Shown here piece by piece: positions 24,834 to 35,257 of a stretch of 64,000 nucleotides of DNA; position 1 is the stretch's first letter, and each line of letters begins with the position of its first letter. The notes under the pieces were generated by a model. It saw only the letters and a program-made list of their open reading frames with translations, had not been told where the DNA came from and ran no database searches. The position numbers were made by a program, and so were the translations under genes. This stretch comes from Pseudomonas akapageensis (GTDB taxonomy: Bacteria > Pseudomonadota > Gammaproteobacteria > Pseudomonadales > Pseudomonadaceae), in contig NZ_VXCP01000014.1 in the NCBI RefSeq assembly GCF_011355085.1, positions 62,001-126,000 on the forward strand, written 5' to 3'.

Positions 24834-25600
24834 AACACTTCGCAGGCATTGCGGCTGCTGGCTGAGGCCAGTTCGTCGACGCTGATACCCATCAGTTCGG
24901 CATGGGCCTGGGCTATTTGGGTGAGGTGCTCGGGGCTATTGCGCACACCGGGGAACATGGCCGGGGCCATGTCCGGCGAGTCGGTCTCCAGGACTACGCT
25001 GCCCAGCGGCAGCGCCGCAATCACCTTGCGCAGGCGTAATGCCTGGGGCCAGGTGGCAGCGCCACCCAGGCCGAGCTTGAAGCCAAGCTTGATGTATTCG
25101 CGGGCTTCTTCGTAGCTGCCGGAAAACGCATGAATGATGCCGGCACGCTGCAGGCGAAAACGCTTGAGGCTGGCGATCACCGGGGCATGGCTGCGCCGCA
25201 CATGCAGCAGGGCAGGCAGGTCGAAATCGGCGGCCAACTGCAATTGAGCATCGAATAACGCTTGCTGACGCTCCCGGTCCAGTTCTGGCAGGAAATAATC
25301 CAGGCCGAACTCGCCCACGGCACACAGTTGCCGATGCCCCTTGAGGCGCGTCAGCCAATCCCCCAGTTCAGTCAAATCCTCGGGGCGATGCTCATCGAGA
25401 TAGACCGGGTGCAAGCCGAAGGCGGCGTAGAGGTGCGGGTCGCCCAGCACCAGGTCCCAGACCCGCTGCCAATTGCGTTGATAGACCCCCAGTACCACCA
25501 TGCGTTCGACACCCAGGGCCCGGGCGTTGGCCAGAACCTCGGGCCGATCGGCGTCGAAGTCCGGAAAATCCAGGTGCGTGTGGGTGTCAATCAGCCTCAT
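24821..25600 (-). CDS. TatD family hydrolase / DNase
   Basis: 259-residue metal-dependent hydrolase. It begins with the metal-site motif RLIDTHTHLDFPDFD, then VGEFGLDYF and LLHVRRSHAP, and LETDSPDM near residue 210, the full TatD signature set. Members are 3'-5' deoxyribonucleases or related hydrolases. It is encoded just downstream of cra in the same direction with a 2-bp gap, so cra and tatD are probably co-transcribed. Confidence 0.92.
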   Translation of the reverse strand: MRLIDTHTHLDFPDFDADRPEVLANARALGVERMVVLGVYQRNWQRVWDLVLGDPHLYAAFGLHPVYLDEHRPEDLTELGDWLTRLKGHRQLCAVGEFGLDYFLPELDRERQQALFDAQLQLAADFDLPALLHVRRSHAPVIASLKRFRLQRAGIIHAFSGSYEEAREYIKLGFKLGLGGAATWPQALRLRKVIAALPLGSVVLETDSPDMAPAMFPGVRNSPEHLTQIAQAHAELMGISVDELASASSRNACEVFHWA

Positions 25601-25602
25601 GT

Positions 25603-26598
25603 TCAGGCCTCGAAAATGCGCTGCTTGAAGGTCCTGGCGATGGCGTGGACGCCGGGCTCGTATTGCTTCTGTTCGATGGCGGCGACCGCCAGGCGCAAGG
25701 CGGTTTCTGCCATCAGGCCGTGTTGCTGGGCCATGGCGTTGACCGGCAGCGGCAGGAAATCCAGCAATTGCGTATCGCCAAAGGTGCCCAGGTGCAGCGA
25801 CCTGGAGTCAGCCGCCCTGGCTTGCAGCACATCGAAGACACCCTGCAGCAGCACGTAGGAGGTGGTCACCAGCGCATCGGGCAGGTGGCCGAGACGATCG
25901 ACCAGGTCGTTCATCAGTTGCCGACCGCAGTCGCGGCTGAAGGCTTCGCCCTGCTGGATCAGGATCTCGCCGCCGAAGTCGCTCAGTGCCTGTTCAAAAC
26001 CGCCGGTACGTTCCTGGCTGACGCTCAGTTCGGGGCGCCCGCCGATCAGGGCGATATGCCGCGGCATCGGTACCAGCAGGCTGCGGGTGAGCTGCAGGCT
26101 GGCATGGCGGTCGTCGCTGACCACCGAGCAGAAGCGGGCAGGGTCCATGGTCCGGTCGATACCAATGACCGGCAAGCCCTTGGCTTGCAGTTCAAGGTAG
26201 CTGTCGTCGCTGGCTGGCAGGCAACTGGCGACGAACAGGGCATCGCAGCGGCGGGCGCGGAACAACTGCTGCAGTTGCCGTTCGCTTTCGGGGTTGTCGT
26301 CGCTGCTGGCGATCAGCAGTTGATAGCCCTGGGCCCGGGCACCTTGTTCCAGCTGCTTGGCAATGCGCGCATAACTGGGGTTTTCCAGGTCCGGCAGGAT
26401 GAAACCCAGCGTGCGCGTGTGCCGGCTGCGCAAGCCCGCCGCCTGGGGGTTGGGCGTGAAGCCGTGTTGCTCGACCACAGCCCGCACCCGTTCGACGGTG
26501 CTGTTGCTGATGCGCTGCTGTTCGGCCTTGCCATTGATGACATAGCTGGCCGTGGTGACCGACACCCCGGCCAGGCGGGCGATATCGCTGAGTTTCAA
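25603..26598 (-). CDS. cra: Catabolite repressor/activator Cra (FruR)
   Basis: 331-residue LacI-family regulator. The N-terminal helix-turn-helix starts MKLSDIARLAGVSVTTASYV and continues to the hinge helix NPQAAGLRSRHTRT. The rest is a periplasmic-binding-protein-like effector domain. In pseudomonads Cra controls the fructose PTS operon and responds to fructose-1-phosphate. It is transcribed divergently from fruBKA, with a Cra-type operator in between. Confidence 0.94.
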   Translation of the reverse strand: MKLSDIARLAGVSVTTASYVINGKAEQQRISNSTVERVRAVVEQHGFTPNPQAAGLRSRHTRTLGFILPDLENPSYARIAKQLEQGARAQGYQLLIASSDDNPESERQLQQLFRARRCDALFVASCLPASDDSYLELQAKGLPVIGIDRTMDPARFCSVVSDDRHASLQLTRSLLVPMPRHIALIGGRPELSVSQERTGGFEQALSDFGGEILIQQGEAFSRDCGRQLMNDLVDRLGHLPDALVTTSYVLLQGVFDVLQARAADSRSLHLGTFGDTQLLDFLPLPVNAMAQQHGLMAETALRLAVAAIEQKQYEPGVHAIARTFKQRIFEA

Positions 26599-26746
26599 CC
26601 GAAGATTCCTTTTGTTACGGCAAAGGCATGCCTGAGCATTCTCGCTGATCTTTTTGACTTCGGGCAGCCGACCATTGTCGCGACGTAGCGACGAACTGGG
26701 GCTTCATAGTTTCCAGATTATCGAGTAACGTGCATACAAGGATAGA

Positions 26747-26758
26747 TTAAACGATTCA
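26747..26758. promoter_or_regulatory. Cra operator
   Basis: TTAAACGATTCA differs at one position from TTAAACGTTTCA, the Cra site described for P. putida. It lies between cra and fruB, about 150 bp from each start, where it could control both. Confidence 0.7.
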
Positions 26759-26906
26759 GCAAGCGAATTTACTGCCCTGAAATCTCGTATCTCGCAGGCT
26801 GATGGTGCTTCGAAGCGTGGGTCGATCCCCCCAGGGTGAATCACCCTATGCTGAATTATCCACAACAATACCTCAGCGCCGACCGTGCGCTGCAAAGGAG
26901 AAAGGC

Positions 26907-29768
26907 ATGCTCGAGCTCACTTTAGAGCAGATATCCATGGGCCAGACGGCAGTGGACAAGTCTGCCGCCCTGCAGTTGCTGGCCGACCACCTGGTGTCCG
27001 ACGGGCTGGTTGCCGAGGGATATCTCGCCGGCTTGCAGGCACGCGAAGCGCAGGGATCGACCTTTCTCGGCCAGGGTATTGCGATCCCACATGGCACTCC
27101 ACAAACGCGCGATCTGGTGTTCACCACTGGCGTACGCCTGATGCAGTTCCCCGAAGGCGTGGACTGGGGCGATGGCCAGATCGTTTACCTGGCCATCGGC
27201 ATTGCCGCCAAGTCCGACGAGCATCTGCGCCTGCTCCAGCTGCTGACCCGGGCCTTGGGTGAAACCGATCTGGGCCAGGCATTGCGCCGGGCCAGTTCGG
27301 CCGAGGCCTTGCTGAAGCTGCTGCAAGGCGCCGCGCAAGAACTCGCCCTGGATGCCCAGATGATTGGCCTGGGCGTGGTCGCCGACGATTTCGAAGAGTT
27401 GGCTTGGCGAGGTGCTCGCCTGTTGCGCCAGGCCGACTGCGTCGGCAGCGGCTTTGCGGCGGTGTTGCAGCAGGTCGAGGCGCTGCCTCTGGGGGATGGG
27501 TTGTGGTGGCTGCACAGTGAGCAGGCGGTCAAGCGGCCAGGGTTGGCCTTTGTTACACCGCACAAGCCCTTGCGTTATCTCGGCCAGCCGCTCAACGGGC
27601 TGTTTTGCCTGGCCAGCCTGGGCGAGGCCCACCAGGCCTTGCTCGAGCGGCTGTGCGCGTTGCTGATCGAAGGCCGGGGAAATGAATTGTGCCGGGCCAC
27701 CAATACCCGGGCCGTGCTGGAAGTGCTGGGCGGCGAAGTACCGGCCGACTGGCCGAGCGCTCGCATCGGCCTGGCCAATGCCCATGGCTTGCATGCCCGC
27801 CCGGCGAAAATCCTCGCGCAACTGGCCAAGCAGTTCGAAGGCGAAATTCGTCTGCGCATTGTCGACAGCCCGGAGAATCCGGTATCGGCCAAGAGCTTGA
27901 GCAAACTGTTGGGGCTGGGCGCGCGACGCGGCCAGGTACTGGAGTTCATCGCCGAACCCGCCATTGCCGGCGATGCCTTGCCGGCATTGGTCGAAGCGGT
28001 CGAGCAGGGGCTGGGCGAAGAAGTCGAGCCGCTGCCCGTGGTTGCTGCCGGGGTTGAAGAGACCGTCCCGGAGCTGCCGCCATTGCTGGCGCCGATTGCC
28101 GGTGCGGTGATCCAGGGCATCGCGGCGGCACCGGGGATTGCCGCAGGCCCGGCGCACATGCATGTGCTGCGCGAGATCGACTACCCCTTGCGCGGTGAAT
28201 CGCCAGCGCTTGAGCGTGAGCGCTTGCAGCAGGCCCTGATCGAGGTGCGCGAGGATATCCAGGGTCTGGTCCAGCGCAGCAAGGCCAAGGCCATCCGCGA
28301 GATTTTCATCACCCACCTGGAAATGCTCGACGATCCGGAACTGACCGACGACGTCGACAATCGCCTCAAGCAGGGCGAGAGCGCGGCCGCGGCATGGATG
28401 TCGGTGATCGAAGCGGCCGCCAGGCAGCAGGAGTCTCTGCACGATGCCCTGCTGGCCGAACGCGCGGCGGATCTGCGTGACGTGGGGCGTCGTGTGCTGG
28501 CCCAGCTGTGCGGCGTCGCCACCCTCGAGGAGCCTGAGGAGCCCTATATTCTGGTCATGGACGAAGTCGGCCCGTCCGACGTTGCCCGCCTCGATCCGGC
28601 CCGGGTCGCCGGCATTCTCACCGCACGCGGTGGCGCGACGGCGCACAGTGCCATCGTCGCGCGTGCACTGGGCATTCCGGCAGTGGTCGGGGCCGGTGAT
28701 ACGGTGCTGTTGCTGGCGTCGGGCTGCCCCTTGCTGATCGATGGCCAGCGTGGCCGTCTGGTGGTTGCACCCGCGGCTGACGTGCTGCGCAATGCCCTGG
28801 CCGATCGCGACAGCCGCGCCCAGCGTTTGCAGGCCGCCGCTGCCCGGCGCCTGGAGCCGGCCTTGACCCGCGATGGTCATGCGGTCGAAGTGTTCGCCAA
28901 TATCGGTGAAAGCAGCGGTATTGCCGCCGTGGTCGATCAGGGCGCCGAAGGCGTTGGCTTGCTGCGTACCGAACTGATCTTCATGGCCCACCAGCAGGCC
29001 CCGGATGAAGCGACGCAAGAAGCCGAGTACCGCCGTGTGCTCGATGGCCTGGCCGGACGGCCGCTGGTCGTGCGGACCCTGGATGTCGGTGGCGACAAGC
29101 CGTTGCCTTATTGGCCGATCCCCAAGGAAGAAAACCCCTTCCTCGGTGTGCGTGGCGTTCGTCTCACACTGCAACGCCCGCAGGTCATGGAAACTCAGTT
29201 GCGGGCGCTGCTGCGAGCCGCCGACAACCGGCCCCTGCGGATCATGTTTCCCATGGTCGGCGGTGTCGAAGAGTGGCGCCAGGCGCGCGACATGACCGAA
29301 CGCCTGCGCCGGGAAATCCCCGTGGCCGACCTGCAACTGGGGATCATGATCGAAGTCCCGTCAGCGGCCTTGCTGGCTCCGGTACTTGCCCGTGAAGTGG
29401 ACTTTTTCAGTGTCGGTACCAATGACCTGACCCAATACACCCTGGCCATCGACCGTGGCCATCCGACACTGTCGGCCCAGGCCGACGGCCTGCACCCGGC
29501 CGTGCTGCAATTGATCGATATCACCGTGCGCGCCGCCCATGCCCATGGCAAGTGGGTCGGCATCTGCGGCGAACTGGCCGCCGATCCCGTCGCCGTGCCG
29601 GTGTTGGTCGGGCTGGGTGTCGATGAGCTGAGCGTGGCGGCGCGCAGCATTGCCGAGGTCAAGGCCGGGGTCCGCGAACTGACCCTGGCCGACGCCCAGG
29701 CCCTGGCGCAACAGGCGCTGTTACAGGGGACCGCCGCACAAGTGCGGGCCCTGGTGGAGAAACCATGA
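26907..29768 (+). CDS. fruB: Fructose PTS multiphosphoryl transfer protein (EIIA-HPr-EI)
   Basis: 953-residue fused phosphotransfer protein. The N-terminal EIIA(Fru) domain carries phospho-His62 (GIAIPHGTPQ). A middle HPr domain carries His296 (AHGLHARPAK). The C-terminal enzyme I part (about 420-953) carries His580 (GGATAHSAIV) and the PEP-binding EVPSAA region. It takes phosphate from PEP and delivers it to FruA. ATG at 26907 follows AAGGAG; the frame opens at 26802 without a site. It is the first gene of fruBKA and overlaps fruK. Confidence 0.96.
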   Translation: MLELTLEQISMGQTAVDKSAALQLLADHLVSDGLVAEGYLAGLQAREAQGSTFLGQGIAIPHGTPQTRDLVFTTGVRLMQFPEGVDWGDGQIVYLAIGIAAKSDEHLRLLQLLTRALGETDLGQALRRASSAEALLKLLQGAAQELALDAQMIGLGVVADDFEELAWRGARLLRQADCVGSGFAAVLQQVEALPLGDGLWWLHSEQAVKRPGLAFVTPHKPLRYLGQPLNGLFCLASLGEAHQALLERLCALLIEGRGNELCRATNTRAVLEVLGGEVPADWPSARIGLANAHGLHARPAKILAQLAKQFEGEIRLRIVDSPENPVSAKSLSKLLGLGARRGQVLEFIAEPAIAGDALPALVEAVEQGLGEEVEPLPVVAAGVEETVPELPPLLAPIAGAVIQGIAAAPGIAAGPAHMHVLREIDYPLRGESPALERERLQQALIEVREDIQGLVQRSKAKAIREIFITHLEMLDDPELTDDVDNRLKQGESAAAAWMSVIEAAARQQESLHDALLAERAADLRDVGRRVLAQLCGVATLEEPEEPYILVMDEVGPSDVARLDPARVAGILTARGGATAHSAIVARALGIPAVVGAGDTVLLLASGCPLLIDGQRGRLVVAPAADVLRNALADRDSRAQRLQAAAARRLEPALTRDGHAVEVFANIGESSGIAAVVDQGAEGVGLLRTELIFMAHQQAPDEATQEAEYRRVLDGLAGRPLVVRTLDVGGDKPLPYWPIPKEENPFLGVRGVRLTLQRPQVMETQLRALLRAADNRPLRIMFPMVGGVEEWRQARDMTERLRREIPVADLQLGIMIEVPSAALLAPVLAREVDFFSVGTNDLTQYTLAIDRGHPTLSAQADGLHPAVLQLIDITVRAAHAHGKWVGICGELAADPVAVPVLVGLGVDELSVAARSIAEVKAGVRELTLADAQALAQQALLQGTAAQVRALVEKP

Positions 29769-30697
29769 TGGCCAGGATTCTGACAATTACCCTCAACCCG
29801 GCGCTGGACCTGACCGTCGAATTGCCCGAGTTGCGTCTGGGCGAGGTCAATCGCAGTGAGGTCCTGCACAGTCATGCGGCGGGCAAGGGCTTGAACGTAG
29901 CGCAGGTGCTGGCCGATCTTGGCCACACGTTGACCGTGAGCGGATTTCTCGGAGAGGACAATCAGCAGCCGTTCGACGCGCTGTTTGCCCGGCGCGGCTT
30001 CGTCGACGCCTTTATCCGCGTACCCGGCGAGACCCGCAGCAATATCAAGCTGGCCGAACGCTCAGGGCGCATCACCGACCTCAACGGCGTTGGCCCGTGG
30101 GTCGATGAACAGGCCCAGCAAGCGTTGCTGGCGCGCCTGGAACAGATTGCGCCCGGTCATGATGCGGTGGTGGTGGCCGGCAGCCTGCCGCGCGGAGTGA
30201 GCGCACAATGGCTGCAGGCCCTGATTGAATGGCTCAAGGACATGGGCCTGAAAGTTGCCCTGGATACCAGCGGCGCCGCCTTGCGTGCCGGGCTCGCGGC
30301 GGTGCCATGGCTGGTCAAACCGAACGCTGAAGAACTGGCCGAAGTCATGGGCACGGCGGTCGATCCCGTGGCAGCTGCGCAACAACTGCGTGACCAGGGG
30401 ATCGAGCACGTGGTGGTTTCCCAAGGTGCCGAGGGGGTGAGCTGGTTCAGCCGCCAGCCGGCGCTGCAGGCGCTGCCGCCCAAGGTCCGGGTGGCCAGCA
30501 CGGTAGGGGCGGGTGACTCGCTGGTGGCGGGCATGGTGCATGGGCTGCTGAGCGATCACAGCGCCGAGCAGACCCTGCGCACGGCCACCGCCATCGCGGC
30601 GATGGCCGTGACCCAGATCGGCTTCGGGATCAGCGACACCCTGCAGCTTGCTCAGCTTGAGAACGAAGTCAGCGTACGCGCCCTGACAGAACAATAA
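29765..30697 (+). CDS. fruK: 1-phosphofructokinase
   Basis: 310-residue PfkB-family kinase, converting fructose-1-phosphate and ATP to fructose-1,6-bisphosphate. Opening motif ITLNPALDLTVELPEL; the ATP/active-site motif STVGAGDSLVAGMVHGLL near 245-262 contains the catalytic Asp. It overlaps fruB (CCATGATGG) and is followed by fruA 11 bp later, so the three are one operon. Confidence 0.96.
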   Translation: MMARILTITLNPALDLTVELPELRLGEVNRSEVLHSHAAGKGLNVAQVLADLGHTLTVSGFLGEDNQQPFDALFARRGFVDAFIRVPGETRSNIKLAERSGRITDLNGVGPWVDEQAQQALLARLEQIAPGHDAVVVAGSLPRGVSAQWLQALIEWLKDMGLKVALDTSGAALRAGLAAVPWLVKPNAEELAEVMGTAVDPVAAAQQLRDQGIEHVVVSQGAEGVSWFSRQPALQALPPKVRVASTVGAGDSLVAGMVHGLLSDHSAEQTLRTATAIAAMAVTQIGFGISDTLQLAQLENEVSVRALTEQ

Positions 30698-30708
30698 GAG
30701 GGTTTGAG

Positions 30709-32448
30709 ATGAAACTTGCCATTGTCACCGCCTGCCCCAACGGCATGGTCTCCAGCGTTCTCAGTGCCCGCTTGCTGGATGCGGCCGCCCAGCGCCAGGG
30801 TTGGAGCACCAGCGTCGAAATTCATGATCGGCAGCACCCCGAGCGACAACTGTCGCAAGCGACCATCGATGCGGCCGAGTGGGTGCTGGTGGTCAGCACT
30901 GGCGCCCTGGACCTGTCCCGGTTCGTCGGCAAGCGCCTGTACCAGAGCAGCCCGGCCCAGGCCCTGCAGGACGTCGAGGCGTTTCTGCGCAAGGCTGCCG
31001 AAGAAGCCCAAGTGTATGAAGCGCCCGCGGCTGCACCGGCCGCCGCGGTGCGCTCGCCCCGCATCGTCGCGGTGACCGCCTGCCCTACGGGTGTCGCCCA
31101 TACCTTCATGGCCGCCGAGGCGCTGCAACAGGCTGCCGGGCAACTGGGCTACAGTTTGCAGGTCGAGACTCAGGGCTCGGTGGGTGCGCGTAACCCGTTG
31201 GCTGCCAGTGCTATTGCCGATGCCGATGTGGTGTTGCTGGCGGCCGATATCGAGGTGCCGACCGAGCGCTTTGCCGGCAAGCGCATCTATCGGTGCGGTA
31301 CCGGCATTGCGCTCAAGCAGGCTCAGGCAACGTTGAACAAGGCACTGGCCGAGGGCAAGGAAGAAACCGCCGGGGCCGCGACCAGCCCGAGTGCAGGGGG
31401 AGCTCGCGGGGAAAAGACCGGGGTGTATAAACACCTGCTGACCGGTGTGTCATTCATGTTGCCGATGGTGGTAGCCGGCGGCTTGATGATCGCCTTGTCC
31501 TTTGTATTCGGCATCGAAGCATTCAAGGAGCCGGGTACCTTGCCAGCTGCCCTGATGCAGATCGGTGGCGAGGCCGCGTTCAAACTGATGGTGCCGCTGC
31601 TGGCTGGCTATATCGCGTACTCCATTGCCGACCGCCCGGGGCTTGCGCCGGGAATGATCGGCGGCCTGCTGGCCGGCACCCTGGGCGCCGGGTTTATCGG
31701 CGGGATCATCGCCGGCTTTCTGGCCGGCTACAGCGCCAAGGCCATCAATCGCTGGGCGCGGCTGCCGACCAGCCTGGAAGCGCTCAAGCCGATCCTGATC
31801 ATCCCGTTGCTGGCGAGTCTGTTCACTGGCCTGGTGATGATCTATGTGGTCGGCAAACCGGTGGCCGGATTGCTCGAAGGCCTGACGCATTTTCTCGACA
31901 GCATGGGCACCACCAACGCGATTCTGCTGGGTGTGCTGCTGGGCGGCATGATGTGTGTGGATCTCGGCGGGCCGATCAACAAGGCCGCTTATGCTTTTTC
32001 GGTCGGCTTGCTCGCATCGCAAAGCTACGCACCGATGGCCGCAACCATGGCGGCCGGTATGGTGCCGCCGATTGGCCTGGGTATCGCCAGTTTCATCGCC
32101 CGACGCAAGTTCGCCCAAAGCGAGCGCGAGGCCGGCAAGGCAGCGCTGGTGCTGGGGTTGTGCTTTATCTCGGAAGGGGCGATCCCGTTCGCGGCCAAGG
32201 ACCCGCTGCGGGTGATCCCGGCCAGCATCGCCGGAGGCGCGCTGACGGGGGCCTTGTCCATGTACTTCGGCTGCAAGCTGATGGCGCCCCATGGCGGGCT
32301 GTTCGTCATGCTGATCCCGAATGCGATCAACCATGCGCTGCTCTATCTGCTCGCGATCGTGGCGGGCAGCTTGCTGACGGCTGTGATGTATTCGGTGCTC
32401 AAGCGAAGTGAGGTGGTGGAGATGGCGGTGGAGCCGGTGAAGGCTTGA
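30709..32448 (+). CDS. fruA: Fructose PTS permease EIIB'BC
   Basis: 579 residues. Two EIIB domains lie in tandem: the first has Cys9 (VTACPNGMVSS), the second the phosphorylated-type site at Cys125 (VTACPTGVAHTFMA). A membrane EIIC domain (about 240-570) contains many helices and the PLLAGYIAYSIADRPGLAPG segment. It imports fructose as fructose-1-phosphate, using FruB as phosphate donor. GAGGG precedes its ATG. A REPIN-like repeat lies just after its stop. Confidence 0.96.
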   Translation: MKLAIVTACPNGMVSSVLSARLLDAAAQRQGWSTSVEIHDRQHPERQLSQATIDAAEWVLVVSTGALDLSRFVGKRLYQSSPAQALQDVEAFLRKAAEEAQVYEAPAAAPAAAVRSPRIVAVTACPTGVAHTFMAAEALQQAAGQLGYSLQVETQGSVGARNPLAASAIADADVVLLAADIEVPTERFAGKRIYRCGTGIALKQAQATLNKALAEGKEETAGAATSPSAGGARGEKTGVYKHLLTGVSFMLPMVVAGGLMIALSFVFGIEAFKEPGTLPAALMQIGGEAAFKLMVPLLAGYIAYSIADRPGLAPGMIGGLLAGTLGAGFIGGIIAGFLAGYSAKAINRWARLPTSLEALKPILIIPLLASLFTGLVMIYVVGKPVAGLLEGLTHFLDSMGTTNAILLGVLLGGMMCVDLGGPINKAAYAFSVGLLASQSYAPMAATMAAGMVPPIGLGIASFIARRKFAQSEREAGKAALVLGLCFISEGAIPFAAKDPLRVIPASIAGGALTGALSMYFGCKLMAPHGGLFVMLIPNAINHALLYLLAIVAGSLLTAVMYSVLKRSEVVEMAVEPVKA

Positions 32449-32463
32449 GGGCCTGACGGCTCT

Positions 32464-32534
32464 ATCGCTGGCAAGCCAGCTCCTACAGAGTTCGGAGGCG
32501 CATGCACCTCTGTGGGAGCTGGCTTGCCAGCGAT
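32464..32534. repeat. REPIN-like inverted repeat
   Basis: ATCGCTGGCAAGCCAGCTCC (from 32464) and GGAGCTGGCTTGCCAGCGAT (to 32534) are inverted arms of 25 bp with one mismatch outside the quoted part. It lies between the convergent fruA and piuB genes and may act as a bidirectional transcription barrier. Confidence 0.85.
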
Positions 32535-32577
32535 GAGGCCAGGTCAGACAATATAAATCCCAAGCCTTGCGGGCACC

Positions 32578-35127
32578 TCAATAGACATCCCGCCGATACC
32601 GCCCAGCCTCGATCAACCGCTCAACCTCTTCAGCCCCCAGCACCTCACAAAGCACCTCATCAACCCCCGAAGCCATCCCCTGCAAACTGCCGCAGATATA
32701 AATCGCGGCGCCGTCCGCCAACCAGCGCCGCAGTTCCTCGGCCTGTTCGCGCAAGCGATCCTGCACATAGATCTTCTGTGCCTGGTCACGGGAGAACGCC
32801 AGGTCGAGTCGGCTTAATTCACCGCTCGCCAACCACCCTTGCAGCTCGGCGCGGCAATGGAAGTCATGGGCGCCATTGCGTTCGCCGAACAGCAGCCAGT
32901 TACGCTGTTGCCCTTTGGAGATGCGCGCCTTGAGCAAGCTGCGCAGCCCGGCAAGGCCGGTACCGTTACCCAACAGGATCATGGGTACCGGCGACTGCGG
33001 CAAATGGAAGCCGCTGTTGCGCCGCAGCCGCAGGCTGATCGCCGAGCCCGGCTGTGCGTGTTCAGTGAGCCAGCCCGACCCCAGCCCGAGGCTGCCATCG
33101 GCATGGCGCTCCTGACGCACGATCAGTTCCAGTACGCCGTCGCCGGCAATCGAGGCGATCGAGTATTCCCGGGCAGTGATGGGGATCAGCGCATCGACCA
33201 GGGCCTGGGCGTGCAGGCCGACCAGGTGTTCACGGCTTCGCGGCAATTGCCGGTTGGCCAGTGCCTGGGCCAGGGTTTCCTGCAGGCCGTCGAGGACAAT
33301 GGGGGTTTGCGCGGCAATACCCAGCCCGGCGAGAAAGTGTTCGACCGCGGCATCGCTGTTGCGTGGCAGGATCTCGACCAGGTCACCGGCCTCCCAGGTT
33401 TGCGCCTGGTCAGGTTGGAGACCCAGCAGATAAACCGCCGAACCCTGGCTGCCCGGGTTCAGGTGTTCGCGACGGACCAGCGACCAGTTGCGGAAACTTG
33501 ACGCTTGCCATGTGTTGGCCGGCTGGCTGCCGGTCAGTCGGGCAAGTTCCTGCTGCCAGTGCTGCAATGCCGCCGGGTCGGCGCTGTCGACTTCGATCGG
33601 GGTGAAGGCCGCGCTGGCACCGCGTTCGCTCAGCCAGCGCTGCAACCGATGGGCAAAGCCGCAGAACTGCGGGTATTGCCGATCACCGAGTGCCAGCAGA
33701 CCGTAGTTCAGTTTGTCCAGCGTCCAGGGTTGGCCAAGCACCTTGCGCTCGAACCCGCGAGCGCTGTCCGGTGCTTCGCCGTCGCCAAAGGTGCTGACCA
33801 CGAACAAGGCTTGTTGCGACTGCTGCAAGTCGTCTTCGGTCAGTTGCGCCAGCGGCTGGACTCGCACCGGTAGTCCCGCCGACTGCAACTGGCCGGCCGT
33901 CTGCCAGGCCAGTTGTTCGGCAAAGCCACTCTGGCTGGCAAAGCCGATCAGCCAACCGTCGGCATCGCCGTTGTTCGCGCTCAGACCGTTGCGCGCTTCA
34001 CGCACCTGGCGTTTCTTGCGCCGACGGTCGAGGTACAGCAACCAGCCGGTGACAAAGAACAGCGGCATGCTCAGGCTGGCAATGGTCACCAGGATCCGCC
34101 CGGTCAGGCCGAAGTAACTGCCCACATGCAAGGCGTAGACACTGGTCAGCAACTGCGCCTTGAACGACTTGTCGGCGTAGCGTTCGACTTTGCCGACCTT
34201 GCCGGTGGCCGGGTCCAGGCTGATCTGGTTCAGCGCGCGTTCGTGTTCAGAGTTTTCCAGCAGGTAGAAGACCGTAGCCGGCTGTTTACCCACCGGCGGC
34301 AGGCGCAGGTTATAGGCCGTCAGGCCGGGGCCGGCGGTGCTCTGGATGCTGTTCCACACGGCGTCATAGTCGACGATCAGCGGCGGTGCATCGGCCGCAG
34401 GTTTCGGTGGTCGGCCGCGACCTTCGCTGCCCTTGCGATGCTGACCGGCAGCGGGGCCGTCGCCCAGCAGTTGGGTTGCCCCCTGGCGGAACCAGTCATA
34501 AGACCAGAACAGACCGGTCAAGGCGAACAGGAGATAGAACAGCAGACACCAGGTACCGGCCACCGCATGCAGGTCCCAGTTGAAGCTGCGCCCTTTCCTG
34601 GCCCAGTCCAGCGTCAGCCAGACGCGCCAGTTCAACGCCTTGCGCGGCCAGCGGAGGTACAGGCCGGAGAGGCAGAAGAAAACCAGAATCAGCGTGCAGG
34701 CACCGGTGATTTGACGCCCGGTGTCACCCATGGCCAGAAACCTGTGCAACCGCAGCATCAAGCCGAAAAAGTCCTGGCCGCTGACATCGCCCTTGAGCGT
34801 GCCGGTGTAAGGGTCGAAATAGCGCATCGGCCCGCGGCGTTCGCCGGGGGGCGGGGTGAAGAAAACCCGCGAGGCAACGTCGCTGGTGGTTTCGACCCAG
34901 AGCGCTGAAACCGTGTTGTCGGCTTCGGCTTCGATCTTGCGCACCAGTTCGGCCGGCGGCAAGACGCCGCTGTCCTGCACCTGGACGTGAAGGGCATCGG
35001 GGTTGAGCAGGCGCAGCAGTTCGTCCTGGAAGGACACGGTCGCGCCGGTGATCCCCATCAGTGCCAGTACCAGCCCAGCGCTGATGCCGAAGAACCAGTG
35101 CAGCTGAAAGAGGGATTTCTTCAACAC
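32578..35127 (-). CDS. piuB: PepSY-fused flavoprotein reductase (PiuB-like)
   Basis: About 849 residues. The N-terminal half is a PepSY-type membrane protein with helices near 12-35, about 135-160, 180-205 and 345-370. The second half has a flavodoxin-like domain ([14 protein letters not shown]) and a FAD/NAD(P)H-reductase part ([19 protein letters not shown] and a C-terminal [13 protein letters not shown]). It probably reduces iron released from siderophores at the inner membrane. The frame opens at 35196, but the GTG at 35127 (AAGG upstream) gives the usual [11 protein letters not shown] start. It lies downstream of piuA, behind a terminator. Confidence 0.85.
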   Translation of the reverse strand: MLKKSLFQLHWFFGISAGLVLALMGITGATVSFQDELLRLLNPDALHVQVQDSGVLPPAELVRKIEAEADNTVSALWVETTSDVASRVFFTPPPGERRGPMRYFDPYTGTLKGDVSGQDFFGLMLRLHRFLAMGDTGRQITGACTLILVFFCLSGLYLRWPRKALNWRVWLTLDWARKGRSFNWDLHAVAGTWCLLFYLLFALTGLFWSYDWFRQGATQLLGDGPAAGQHRKGSEGRGRPPKPAADAPPLIVDYDAVWNSIQSTAGPGLTAYNLRLPPVGKQPATVFYLLENSEHERALNQISLDPATGKVGKVERYADKSFKAQLLTSVYALHVGSYFGLTGRILVTIASLSMPLFFVTGWLLYLDRRRKKRQVREARNGLSANNGDADGWLIGFASQSGFAEQLAWQTAGQLQSAGLPVRVQPLAQLTEDDLQQSQQALFVVSTFGDGEAPDSARGFERKVLGQPWTLDKLNYGLLALGDRQYPQFCGFAHRLQRWLSERGASAAFTPIEVDSADPAALQHWQQELARLTGSQPANTWQASSFRNWSLVRREHLNPGSQGSAVYLLGLQPDQAQTWEAGDLVEILPRNSDAAVEHFLAGLGIAAQTPIVLDGLQETLAQALANRQLPRSREHLVGLHAQALVDALIPITAREYSIASIAGDGVLELIVRQERHADGSLGLGSGWLTEHAQPGSAISLRLRRNSGFHLPQSPVPMILLGNGTGLAGLRSLLKARISKGQQRNWLLFGERNGAHDFHCRAELQGWLASGELSRLDLAFSRDQAQKIYVQDRLREQAEELRRWLADGAAIYICGSLQGMASGVDEVLCEVLGAEEVERLIEAGRYRRDVY

Positions 35128-35212
35128 GTCGACCGCCTTGCTCTTGGGAAAAAAATCGTCACGGCGCGCATTATGCCGTGAGTTGTCGAGAAGCATTCGT
35201 TTTTACACACAA

Positions 35213-35244
35213 AAGCCCCGCTCATGTAAATGAACGGGGCTCGG
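35213..35244 (-). terminator. Intrinsic terminator after piuA
   Basis: Read leftward, AGCCCCGTTCAT and ATGAGCGGGGCT form a strong stem followed by TTTTGTGTG. It begins 14 bp beyond the piuA stop and would separate piuA from piuB transcription at least partly. Confidence 0.8.
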
Positions 35245-35257
35245 TTTTACGCTTCCA

